DNA of 39,361 nucleotides from the NCBI RefSeq assembly GCF_014323665.1, contig NZ_JABVEB010000051.1, positions 1-39,361 of the forward strand, in the 5' to 3' direction. The notes below the pieces were generated by a model. It did no database searches and was not told the DNA's origin. It saw only the letters and a program-made list of their open reading frames with translations. This DNA comes from Actinomadura sp. HBU206391 (GTDB taxonomy: Bacteria > Actinomycetota > Actinomycetes > Streptosporangiales > Streptosporangiaceae). Shown here one piece after another: positions 16,044-23,580 of this stretch. The stretch's first letter is position 1, and each line of letters opens with the position of its first letter. A program made the position numbers and the translations under genes.

Positions 16044-16823
16044 ATGGGTCGCGCGGTCCCCGCCGTCAGCCGAGCGCTGGACATCCTCGAGCTCTTCCTG
16101 GATCGCTCCAGCCTGTCCGCGCCCGACATCACCGAACGCCTGGGCCTGCCCCGCACGACCGTGCACGAGCTGATCACCACGCTGGTCGACCGCTCCTACC
16201 TGATCCCGGTGTCCGGCCAGCCCACGCGTTACCGGCTCGGGCTGCGGCTGTTCCAGCTCGGCAGCGTGTTCGCCGACCAGCTCGACCTCGCCCACGAAGG
16301 CCGCGAGGTCGCCCTGAAGGTGGCGGCCGAGTGCGACGAGACCGTCCAGGTCGCGGTGCTCGACGGCACCGACGTGGTCTACGTCGCCAAGGTCGACAGC
16401 ACCCATCCGGTGCGGATGGTGTCGGCGGTCGGGCGGCGGCTCCCCGCGCACTGCACCGGCCTGGGCAAGATGCTGCTCAGCGAGCTGAGCGAAGAGGCGC
16501 TGGACGCCCGCTATCCGCGCGACCGCGACCTGCCCGGCATGACGCCGAACAGCATCACCTCGCCGGCGCGGCTGCGCACGCGTCTCACCGAGGTGCGCGA
16601 ACTGGGCCTGGCCTACGACGACTGCGAGTCCAACGAGGCGGTCCGCTGTGTGGCGGCACCCGTCTACGACCACACCGGCGCTATGGTCGCGGCCATGAGC
16701 ATCTCGGTACCGACGCTTCGGTGGAACGACGACCGGCGACGAGAGTGGGGCGAGCTCGTCCGGCGGGGGGCCATGGGACTGTCCGGCCGGCTCGGTCACC
16801 GGAGCGGCGGTGACCGGTCATGA
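16044..16823 (+). CDS. IclR family transcriptional regulator
   Basis: Regulator of the flanking sugar genes. The N-terminal winged helix reads AVSRALDILELFLDRSSLSAPDITERLGLPRTTVHELITTLVDRSYL. The C-terminal GAF-like effector domain contains RYRLGLRLFQLG, VAKVDSTHPVRM, GRRLPAHCTGLGKMLLSEL, the family's small-molecule pocket region, and AAPVYDHTGAMVAAMSIS. ATG 16044 is preferred, giving 259 residues, because AAGGTGG lies five bases upstream and this leaves the operator-like box at 16007 outside the gene; ATG 15999 would add 15 residues. The stop overlaps the lactonase start (ATGA), coupling the two. Likely targets are the U32-like/transporter operon, its own gene and perhaps the beta-galactosidase. 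Confidence 0.92.
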   Translation: MGRAVPAVSRALDILELFLDRSSLSAPDITERLGLPRTTVHELITTLVDRSYLIPVSGQPTRYRLGLRLFQLGSVFADQLDLAHEGREVALKVAAECDETVQVAVLDGTDVVYVAKVDSTHPVRMVSAVGRRLPAHCTGLGKMLLSELSEEALDARYPRDRDLPGMTPNSITSPARLRTRLTEVRELGLAYDDCESNEAVRCVAAPVYDHTGAMVAAMSISVPTLRWNDDRRREWGELVRRGAMGLSGRLGHRSGGDRS

Positions 16824-17656
16824 GCGACACCGGGATCGAGGTCGCCGTCTCCGCGAAGGCCGAGCTCGCCGAAGGCCCGACCTGGGACCCCACCACCGGC
16901 CGGCTGATCTGGGTCGACATCCTCGGCAGCGCGATCCACACCTACGACCCGGGCACCGGCCAGGACGCCGTGCGCGGCACCACGCAGCACGTCGGCGCGG
17001 CCAAGCCGCGCGAAGAGGGCGGCCTCGTGGCGAACCTGCGCGACGGCGTCGGGCTGTACGAACCGGAGGGGACCTTCCGGTGGCTCGCGCCGTTCGGCAG
17101 GCCAGGGGTCCGCGGCAACGACGCCGCCGTCGCCCCGGACGGGTCGCTGTGGGCCGGCACGATGCGCTACGACCAGGCGCCCGGCGGAGGGTCCCTCTAC
17201 CGCGTCGCCCCCGGCGGTGAGGTCACGACCATCCTCGACGACGTGACGGTCAGCAACGGCACCGGGTGGAGCCCGGACGAACGGCTCATGTACTACAACG
17301 ACACCCCCACCCATCGGGTGGACGTGTTCGACTACCACGGCGAGACGGTGACGAACCGCCGGCCGTTCGTCGTCCTCGACGACGACCACAGGCCGGACGG
17401 GCTGACCGTCGATGCCGAGGGCTGTGTGTGGGTGGCGCTGTGGGGCGCGGGGCGCGTGCACCGCTACACCCCGTCCGGAGCGCTCGACCGGGTGATCGAG
17501 GCGCCCGTCCCCAACACCACGGCGTGCGCCTTCGGCGGCCACGATCTCACCGATCTCTACATCACGACCGCCCGCTCGGAGCATCCTCTGAGCGGTTCGG
17601 TGTTCGTGGTGCCGGGCGCCGGGCAGGGGCTGCCGTCCCGACCCTTCGCCGGCTAG
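16820..17656 (+). CDS. SMP-30/gluconolactonase-family sugar lactonase
   Basis: Opens the lactone ring produced by sugar oxidation, giving the free aldonic acid. The 278-residue six-bladed propeller shows the usual metal ligands: the glutamate in LAEGPTWD, the asparagine in VSNGTGWSPD and the aspartate in RPDGLTVDAEGCVWVALW. The substrate-pocket arginine region REEGGLV and GTMRYD are also present. It overlaps the IclR gene by four bases. With the acid-sugar dehydratase and zinc dehydrogenase of this island it completes an oxidative route from sugar to lactone, acid and keto-deoxy acid. Whether galactose or arabinose is used is not decided by sequence. Confidence 0.92.
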   Translation: MSDTGIEVAVSAKAELAEGPTWDPTTGRLIWVDILGSAIHTYDPGTGQDAVRGTTQHVGAAKPREEGGLVANLRDGVGLYEPEGTFRWLAPFGRPGVRGNDAAVAPDGSLWAGTMRYDQAPGGGSLYRVAPGGEVTTILDDVTVSNGTGWSPDERLMYYNDTPTHRVDVFDYHGETVTNRRPFVVLDDDHRPDGLTVDAEGCVWVALWGAGRVHRYTPSGALDRVIEAPVPNTTACAFGGHDLTDLYITTARSEHPLSGSVFVVPGAGQGLPSRPFAG

Positions 17657-17695
17657 CGGCTCACCCGGCCGGGCCCGGCCGTCGCCCCGTCGGCC

Positions 17696-18379
17696 TCAGA
17701 CGGCCTCGACCTCGGCGGGGATCGTGCCGTGGCGCGCGGTCAGCACGGCCTCGGCGGCGCTGACCAGCTGGGCGAGACGGAACACCTCGGTGCGGTGGAA
17801 CGGCGGCGCGCCCGTACGCGCGACGAGAAGGGCCAGTTCACCGTCGGCGATCGGCGCGACCGTGTACTGCGTCCCGTCCTTGGCGGTGAACGAGCGCGGC
17901 CGGATCGGATTCACGTCCGGAATGTCGATGTCGCCGAACGCGCCCACGCTGGAGTGCAGCACGACGACGTCGCCCCGCTCCCGTTCATGGTCCACCGCAC
18001 CGGGCCGCGCCGGTCGCAGCAGGCCCGCCCAGTCGGCGCTGAGTATGGCCGGGACGGCGTCGGTCAGGATGACCAGCCCGCCGTCCGGGTTGGCGGCCAG
18101 CTGGCCGATCAGCGCCGCGTCCGGGAACGCGCCCTGGGGCTCCGCGGTCGGCCACACTCCGATGATCTCAACGCCGGGGATGGAGGCGAGCCCGTCGCAG
18201 AGCCGGTCGATGCCCGCTCCCGACGGCCAGGCGACGGTGAGGTCGTCCAGAGCCCGACCGGCGTCCCGCTCCAGGACGACCATCTGCACCACGTCGGCAC
18301 CGGCGGCGCCCAGTGTCCGCGCTACTTTGCCCAGTGACCCTGGGCGATCCGGCAGGCGGACTCGAACCCTCAGCAACAT
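17696..18379 (-). CDS. ACT-domain protein
   Basis: Predicted amino-acid-sensing or regulatory protein. The N-terminus is a clear ACT domain (LLRVRVRLPDRPGSLGKVARTLGAAGADVVQMVVLER). It is followed by a less conserved second half with VVVLHSSVGAFGD and VAPIADGELALLVARTGAPPF, which could bind a ligand or mediate dimerisation. It has 227 residues. An excellent ribosome site (GGGAGGTGAG) precedes ATG 18379. It is divergent from the GrpE/Hsp70 block; the 297-bp gap contains a tandem repeat and a palindrome. No enzyme domain is attached, unlike most ACT proteins. Its partner is unknown. Confidence 0.8.
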   Translation of the reverse strand: MLLRVRVRLPDRPGSLGKVARTLGAAGADVVQMVVLERDAGRALDDLTVAWPSGAGIDRLCDGLASIPGVEIIGVWPTAEPQGAFPDAALIGQLAANPDGGLVILTDAVPAILSADWAGLLRPARPGAVDHERERGDVVVLHSSVGAFGDIDIPDVNPIRPRSFTAKDGTQYTVAPIADGELALLVARTGAPPFHRTEVFRLAQLVSAAEAVLTARHGTIPAEVEAV

Positions 18380-18390
18380 AGCTCACCTCC

Positions 18391-18439
18391 CTGTGATGAT
18401 CCTGTGTTGATCCCGTGTGGTGATGCTGTGTGGTGATCC
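18391..18439 (-). repeat. Four imperfect tandem copies of CTGTG(T/G)TGATC in ACT-gene leader
   Basis: CTGTGATGATC, CTGTGTTGATCC, CGTGTGGTGATG and CTGTGTGGTGATCC follow each other with an 11-14 base period, immediately upstream of the ACT-gene ribosome site. They would lie in the leader RNA or at the promoter. Function is unknown; a multi-site regulator or slippage product are options. Confidence 0.65.
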
Positions 18440-18637
18440 GGGGTGGAATGCCCTCAGGCTGCGTTACGCACGTTTCAATACTGTTACCTAGTCGTATCAT
18501 TGTCGAGAAGTGCAGGCTCACCCAGCCTGGTAAATAATGCGCTCGACCTGCGGTTTCACCGGTCCGGAGCCGACCGTCGACCGCAGGCGGCGGCGACCGC
18601 GCGCGGGCCATGGGCCAGCCGAGACCTGGACAGAAAA

Positions 18638-18656
18638 CCTTACGCCGGGCGTTAGG
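18638..18656. promoter_or_regulatory. Near-perfect palindrome CCTTACGCCGGGCGTTAGG before grpE-like gene
   Basis: Nine-base arms around a central G, with one mismatch, end 20 bp upstream of the GrpE-like start. It is followed by GTTAGGG repeated at 18651 and 18661. The TTACGCC-G-GGCGTTA form resembles TetR-type operators. It is a candidate control site for the whole GTPase/Hsp70 block. Confidence 0.5.
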
Positions 18657-18676
18657 GCTCGTTAGGGTTGCTGCCC

Positions 18677-19264
18677 GTGTCGAGTGCACAGGATCCGCCT
18701 CCCGAACAGGGCCCCGCCGACATCGACAGGGTCATGGCGGAGCTCGGCGAGATCGGCTCGGCCCTGGCCGAGCTGACCCGGTCGGTCGGCCAGGGCAACG
18801 AGCGCGCCGCCCACCGCGAAGCGATCATCGACCGGTTGCACGAGGACAACCAGCTGCTCCGCCGGGGCGAGCTCCAGGCGATGTACGAGCCGGTGCGGGC
18901 CGCGCTCTACCGCCTGCACGACATGACCAGGCGGGAGTCCGAGCGGTGGGCGGCACCGCGGCCACCGGACCCTGTCCACATCGCGCCACTGCTGGCCGCC
19001 GTCGCCGACGAGATCGCCGAGATCCTGGCCCGCTCCGGCGTCGAACGTTTCACCGTCGAGCCCGGCGTTCTCTACGACGCCGCTCGGCACCGGCCGGTGG
19101 CCACCGAGCGGGTCGACCGGCCCGAGCTCGACGGCACCGTCGTGAGCGCCCGTACGGACGGGTTCGCCCGGTGTGAACGGGTCGTACGGCGCGCCGAAGT
19201 GGTCGTCGCCCGGTTCAAGCCCGACGACCGTGAGAACATCTCGCCTGAACCCGAGCCCGAGTAG
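18677..19264 (+). CDS. GrpE-like nucleotide exchange factor of the Hsp70/GTPase block
   Basis: Likely exchange factor for the adjacent Hsp70-like protein. The 195 residues contain a long N-terminal coiled-coil (DIDRVMAELGEIGSALAELTRSVGQGNERAAHREAIIDRLHED). Then comes the GrpE-type dimer helix and the beta domain (GVERFTVEPGVLYDAARHRPVATERV, then GTVVSARTDGFARCERVVRRAEVVV), matching the family's F.P..H..V pattern. It is clearly divergent from housekeeping GrpE. GTG 18677 is chosen because TTAGGG lies nine bases upstream. The Hsp70-like gene starts ten bases after its stop. Association with an atypical Hsp70 and GTPases suggests a dedicated chaperone pair. Confidence 0.82.
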   Translation: MSSAQDPPPEQGPADIDRVMAELGEIGSALAELTRSVGQGNERAAHREAIIDRLHEDNQLLRRGELQAMYEPVRAALYRLHDMTRRESERWAAPRPPDPVHIAPLLAAVADEIAEILARSGVERFTVEPGVLYDAARHRPVATERVDRPELDGTVVSARTDGFARCERVVRRAEVVVARFKPDDRENISPEPEPE

Positions 19265-19273
19265 GTGGAAATG

Positions 19274-20857
19274 ATGGCTGTCTACGGGATCGACCTGGGC
19301 ACGACATATTCGTGCATCGCCTCCATCGACGAGGTCGGCCGCCCCACGGTTCTGCGCAACCTCGAGGGCACCGACACCACACCGTCAGTGGTCTATTTCG
19401 AGTCGGGCGACAACGTCGTCGTCGGCGCCGCCGCCAAGGACACCGCCGTACTGGAACCGGACAACGTGGTCAGCCTGATCAAACGTGACATGGGCCGCGA
19501 CCTCACCCGGCCGGTCCACGGTTTCGAGTACACGCCCGAGGAGCTGTCGGCGTTCATCCTGCTCAAGCTGGCGACCGACGCCCGCACCGTCACCGGTGAG
19601 GACGCCCGCGACGTCGTCGTCACCGTGCCCGCCTACTTCGGCGCCGCCGAACGCGACGCCACGCGCAAGGCCGGCCGCATCGCCGGGCTGAACGTCATCG
19701 ACATCATCTCCGAGCCGATCGCCGCCGCGATCACCTACGGCGTGCTCAACCCCGAGCAGGACCGCACGATCCTCGTGTACGACCTCGGCGGCGGAACGTT
19801 CGACACCACGGTCATCGCACTCAAGGGCGGTCACATCGAGGTGGTCTGCACCGACGGCGACCACGAGCTCGGCGGCGCCGACTGGGACGAGCGCCTCGTG
19901 GAGTACCTCGCCGAGCGCTTCCGTGAGGAGCACCCCGACGCGGGCGACCCGCTCGACGACAAGCAGACCGAGCAGCAGCTCCGCCGCGACGCCGAAGAGG
20001 CGAAGAAGTCGCTGACCTCCCGAACCCAGCACACCGTACGGGTCATGCACGAGGGCCGGGTCGCCGCCGTCGACGTCTCCAGAGAGAAGTTCGAGGAGAT
20101 CACCAAGGATCTGCTGGACCGGACGATCGAGATCACCGGCCGTACGCTCGCGACGGCGAGCGAGAAGGGCGTCTCCGACTACGACGACCTCGTGCTCGTC
20201 GGCGGATCGACGAAGATGCCCGCGGTCGCCTCCAGGCTCGAGACCGAGCTCGGCCTCCCGCCCAAGCTGCAGGACCCCGACCTCGCGGTGGCCAAGGGCG
20301 CCGCGCTCTACGCCTTCGAGGAGACGTTCCGCCGGCTGCTGCTGCAGGGCGCCCAGGAGCGGGCCGAGGAGATGGCCAACCGGGCGGGCCTGTCGGCCGA
20401 GCAGCAACGCCAGATCGCCAACCGCCAGATCAAGACCGTCGCCTCGCGCGCCTTCGGCATCGTGGTGCTCGACCGGGTGGGCAACCTGGAGCAGGTGGCC
20501 CATCTGGTGCACGCCAACGACGAGCTGCCCGCGGCCCGCACCGAGGACTTCTTCACCGTCAACGACGACCAGACCGCCGCCGACGTGCGGGTGATGGAAC
20601 AGGCCGGCGCCGCCGAGTCGTCGGAGGTGACCGACAACACCGAGATCGCCACCGGGGTCATCAAGGTGCCGCCGGGCAAGAAGGCCGGCTGGCCCATCGA
20701 GGTCACGTTCGCGCTCGACGCCTCGGGGCTGCTGCACGTCACCGCCGTCGAGAAGGAGACCGGCGAGCGGCTGGAGCTGACGGTGGACGTGGGGGGCATG
20801 TCCGAGGAGGACGTCGAACGCTCCCGCGCGGCCCTGTCCCGAGTACAGGTGAGTTGA
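19274..20857 (+). CDS. Atypical Hsp70 (DnaK-like) protein lacking the C-terminal lid
   Basis: ATP-driven chaperone. The nucleotide-binding domain is complete, with phosphate-1 YGIDLGTTYSC, connect-1 EPIAAAITYG, phosphate-2 VYDLGGGTFDTTV and adenosine LVGGSTKMPAVASRLE. A substrate-binding beta domain follows (VIKVPPGKKAGWPIEVTFALDASGLLHVTAVEKETGE). It stops at 527 residues, about 80-110 short of DnaK, so the helical lid is absent. Between the two domains is an extra helical insert (LLLQGAQERAEEMANRAGLSAEQQRQIANRQIKTVASRAFG is the region, near residues 355-395). ATG 19274 is chosen over GTG 19265 and ATG 19271 from the TAGGTGG site. No DnaJ is encoded nearby; the next protein may take that role. 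Confidence 0.9.
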   Translation: MAVYGIDLGTTYSCIASIDEVGRPTVLRNLEGTDTTPSVVYFESGDNVVVGAAAKDTAVLEPDNVVSLIKRDMGRDLTRPVHGFEYTPEELSAFILLKLATDARTVTGEDARDVVVTVPAYFGAAERDATRKAGRIAGLNVIDIISEPIAAAITYGVLNPEQDRTILVYDLGGGTFDTTVIALKGGHIEVVCTDGDHELGGADWDERLVEYLAERFREEHPDAGDPLDDKQTEQQLRRDAEEAKKSLTSRTQHTVRVMHEGRVAAVDVSREKFEEITKDLLDRTIEITGRTLATASEKGVSDYDDLVLVGGSTKMPAVASRLETELGLPPKLQDPDLAVAKGAALYAFEETFRRLLLQGAQERAEEMANRAGLSAEQQRQIANRQIKTVASRAFGIVVLDRVGNLEQVAHLVHANDELPAARTEDFFTVNDDQTAADVRVMEQAGAAESSEVTDNTEIATGVIKVPPGKKAGWPIEVTFALDASGLLHVTAVEKETGERLELTVDVGGMSEEDVERSRAALSRVQVS

Positions 20858-20903
20858 TCGGCTAGGGGCATGGGCATGGCATAAGCCGTAAGGGGGCAAG
20901 GCC

Positions 20904-23579
20904 GTTAACTTCGACGACCGGTACAAGCGGGAGGTCCTCGAACCGGCGCGGAACGCCGGGGACCAGCCGCCCGAGGACCTGCGGGTGCGCTACCAGCTGC
21001 GCGAATCGCTGTCCCCGCAGGACGTCGCGGCTCAGGTGAAGCTCGTCCGGCAGTGCTGGCGTCGGGCCCGCGGCCAGCTGAAGTACCGCAAGCTCATCGA
21101 CCGGCTCGAGGCCGAGCACCGGGATCTCGCGCCGGTCTTCGCGGCAGCCGAGCGCGGCGACGCGGGCCCGCTGCGCGCACGGCTGCGCGGGGGCACGGAG
21201 CGCACAGCACAGCGCCGCGCCGACGCGAAGGCCCGGCTGCTGGACGCCGCCGGACCGCTGCGGCTGCTGTCGCCCGGTGACCTGGAGGCCATCGCCCGCT
21301 CCAGCGGTTTCGCCCGCGCCGAGCTGGAGGCGCTGCTCGGCGCCGAACGGGTCGAGGTCCGCGAACCCGACGCGCTGCCCGCGTCCGCGCCGTACCAGGG
21401 CTACCTCAAGGCCAGGGAGTCCCTCGCCGTGCTGGGCCACCGGCACCTCGCCGACTTCCTGTTCGGCGCGCGGCTCACCGGGCCGATGCGGGTGCTCGGC
21501 GGGTTCCACGCGCCGGACGTACGGCTCGACGCGTCGGTGGTGGCGGCCGTGTCGGCCGACTGGGCCAGGCGGCCGAGGGACACCAGTTCGACCAACGCCG
21601 AAACGGTGCTGGTGGCGCTGCGCTCGGCGCTGAAGGATGACACCGGCGACGGCGCGCGGCTGGCCGAGCTGGTCCTGTACGACCTCGTGGACCGGCTGCG
21701 GGAGCGGCACCGGCAGCGTGCCTCCGACCGGGCACTGCTGCGGTACGCCGTCGACGGCCTCGGCATCGAGCCGGGCGAGGCACGGCGTCTGGTCTTCGCC
21801 GTCCTGCGCGAGACCGGCCCGGCGGGCGGCCTGGCCGGGCGGCTGCGCGAGTTGCTCGACGCCGGCGCCGCGCACGCCGCGGCCCTGCTCGCCGAGTCCG
21901 CCCTCACCGCCGGGGACGACCTCGCCGAGCGGGGCGCCGCCAAGGGCGCGGCGAAACGCGAGGCCGAGAGCGCCGAGGTTCTGGCGACCGAGGCGCGCGA
22001 GCGGGTCGCCGCCGCCGTCGGCCTGCGCGACGAGGCCGTGAACTGCGCGGATCCGGACCGGGCGTGGCGGTTGCTCGCCGACGCCCTGCACCTGGTGCGC
22101 GACCTGCCCGGCGCCGAGGAGCACCAACGGCGGTTGCCGCCGCGGCCGGTCCAGACGGCCACCGCCGTCGTCGACGCCGGTGGCACCGCCGTACGGCTGA
22201 GCTGGACCGAGTCGGCGTCGAAGGTCGGTGAGATCGGCTACCGGGTCGTACGGCAGCGCGGCCGGCCGCCGCGCGACGCCGCGGACGGCGAGGCCGTCGC
22301 GAGCAGCGGCACCGGAGCCTATGACGGCCGTCCGCCGGTCAACGTGCCGCTGTTCTACGCGATCGTCGCCCGGCGCGGCGACTCGGCCGCGGCCCCGGCG
22401 GTGGCCGGGCCCGTCGTGGTGCGCCCGGAACCGGCCGAGGTCGAGCTCGTGGCCGGCGACGGGGTGGTCACGGGCCGGTGGCGCTGCCCGCCCGCGGCGG
22501 CCCGCGTGCTCGTCACCCGCGACGAGGCCTCGGTCGACCTCCCGAGAATGGCGGTCCGGGCCGACCGGGAGAGCTTCCGCGACCGGGTCAGGAACGGGAC
22601 GACCTACCACTACCGTGTGGCCGCCGTCTATCTCGACGAGTCGGGCCGCGAGGTGACGACCCCGGGCGTGCGGGTGTCCGCGACCCCCAGCGCGCCGCCC
22701 GAGCCCGTGGGCGGCTTCACGGCGGAGCCCGATCCGGGCGATGCGGGCCTGCTGATCCTCGGCTTCGTCCCGCCGCGGCACGGCACCGCCGAGGTGGTCC
22801 TGCTCGGCGGGCCGCCGCCCTGGCCGTACGGCTCGGTGGTGCCACTGGCCGAGGTGCGCCGGGCGGGCCGCGCGGTGCCGGCGACGCCGACGCCGAACGG
22901 GCTCGCGGTGCGTCCCGGGGCGAGCGGGGTGCTGCTCACCGTCACCGTCTCGGGGCAGGCGGCCGCGATCGGCGCGCACCGCCGGCACGTGAACCTGCCG
23001 CCGCCGCGGAACCTCGTGGCGCAGCGCCGCGGGGCGACGGTGCACATCGGTTTCGACTGGCCGGACGACGTCGCCGAGGTCGAGCTCACCTATCAGGTGG
23101 GCGACTCCGATCCGCGCCGCACCGTCATCACTCGCGCGGCCTATGAGGCGCAGGGCGGGGTGCGGCTGGCCGCGCCCGAGAATCGGCAGGTCGACGTGCT
23201 CGTGGCATCGAGCGGGATGGGCGGCGACGCTCGGGTCGTCGGCGCGCCGGTGCCCGTGACGGTGCCCGCACGGGCCCTGGTGGACTACGACCTCGAACGG
23301 GCCGGCCCGCCGTGGCGCCGCACCCTCGTGGTGAAGCTCCGGTCCGACGAGCCGGTGCGCATCGAGCGGCTGCTGCTCGTCCTGCGCGAGGGCCGGGTGA
23401 TGCCGCAGCACCCCGGCGACGGCGATACCGTCGCGTCCTGGGAGGAACTGGAGGTGCCGGTGGAACTGTCGGTGCCGCATCCCGGCCGGGCCGGGCCGTT
23501 CTGGCTGCGCTGCTTCGCCGCCGATGGTGTGATCGAGCTGAGCGATCCGCCGGTGCGCCGCCTCCAGGTGAAGGGCTGA
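20904..23579 (+). CDS. Large helical plus fibronectin-III-like protein of the GTPase system (start codon unclear)
   Basis: About 890 residues, of unrecognised function. The first 400 residues are alpha-helical and rich in Ala/Arg/Glu. The second half contains several beta-sandwich repeats of fibronectin-III type, for example RLSWTESASKVGEIGYRVVR, then GTTYHYRVAAVYLDESG, and FDWPDDVAEVELTYQVG. The coding signal begins at NFDDRYKREVLEPARNAG, codons from 20904, with uniformly G/C third positions. The only in-frame start-type codons are CTG 20979 and GTG 20985, and a TAA closes the frame at 20889. An AAGGGGG ribosome site lies seven bases before GTT 20904, suggesting that codon was once GTG or is used as a weak start. 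If not, GTG 20985 (with GAGGA upstream) starts a shortened protein. It lies between the Hsp70 and GTPase genes. Confidence 0.78.
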   Translation, partial: VNFDDRYKREVLEPARNAGDQPPEDLRVRYQLRESLSPQDVAAQVKLVRQCWRRARGQLKYRKLIDRLEAEHRDLAPVFAAAERGDAGPLRARLRGGTERTAQRRADAKARLLDAAGPLRLLSPGDLEAIARSSGFARAELEALLGAERVEVREPDALPASAPYQGYLKARESLAVLGHRHLADFLFGARLTGPMRVLGGFHAPDVRLDASVVAAVSADWARRPRDTSSTNAETVLVALRSALKDDTGDGARLAELVLYDLVDRLRERHRQRASDRALLRYAVDGLGIEPGEARRLVFAVLRETGPAGGLAGRLRELLDAGAAHAAALLAESALTAGDDLAERGAAKGAAKREAESAEVLATEARERVAAAVGLRDEAVNCADPDRAWRLLADALHLVRDLPGAEEHQRRLPPRPVQTATAVVDAGGTAVRLSWTESASKVGEIGYRVVRQRGRPPRDAADGEAVASSGTGAYDGRPPVNVPLFYAIVARRGDSAAAPAVAGPVVVRPEPAEVELVAGDGVVTGRWRCPPAAARVLVTRDEASVDLPRMAVRADRESFRDRVRNGTTYHYRVAAVYLDESGREVTTPGVRVSATPSAPPEPVGGFTAEPDPGDAGLLILGFVPPRHGTAEVVLLGGPPPWPYGSVVPLAEVRRAGRAVPATPTPNGLAVRPGASGVLLTVTVSGQAAAIGAHRRHVNLPPPRNLVAQRRGATVHIGFDWPDDVAEVELTYQVGDSDPRRTVITRAAYEAQGGVRLAAPENRQVDVLVASSGMGGDARVVGAPVPVTVPARALVDYDLERAGPPWRRTLVVKLRSDEPVRIERLLLVLREGRVMPQHPGDGDTVASWEELEVPVELSVPHPGRAGPFWLRCFAADGVIELSDPPVRRLQVKG

Positions 23580-23580
23580 G

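Noticed and set aside
17666..17681. CGGCCGGGCCCGGCCG as a terminator
   Set aside because: It is fully self-complementary with no room for a loop longer than a few bases; a short stem is possible but it is weak evidence in such GC-rich DNA.
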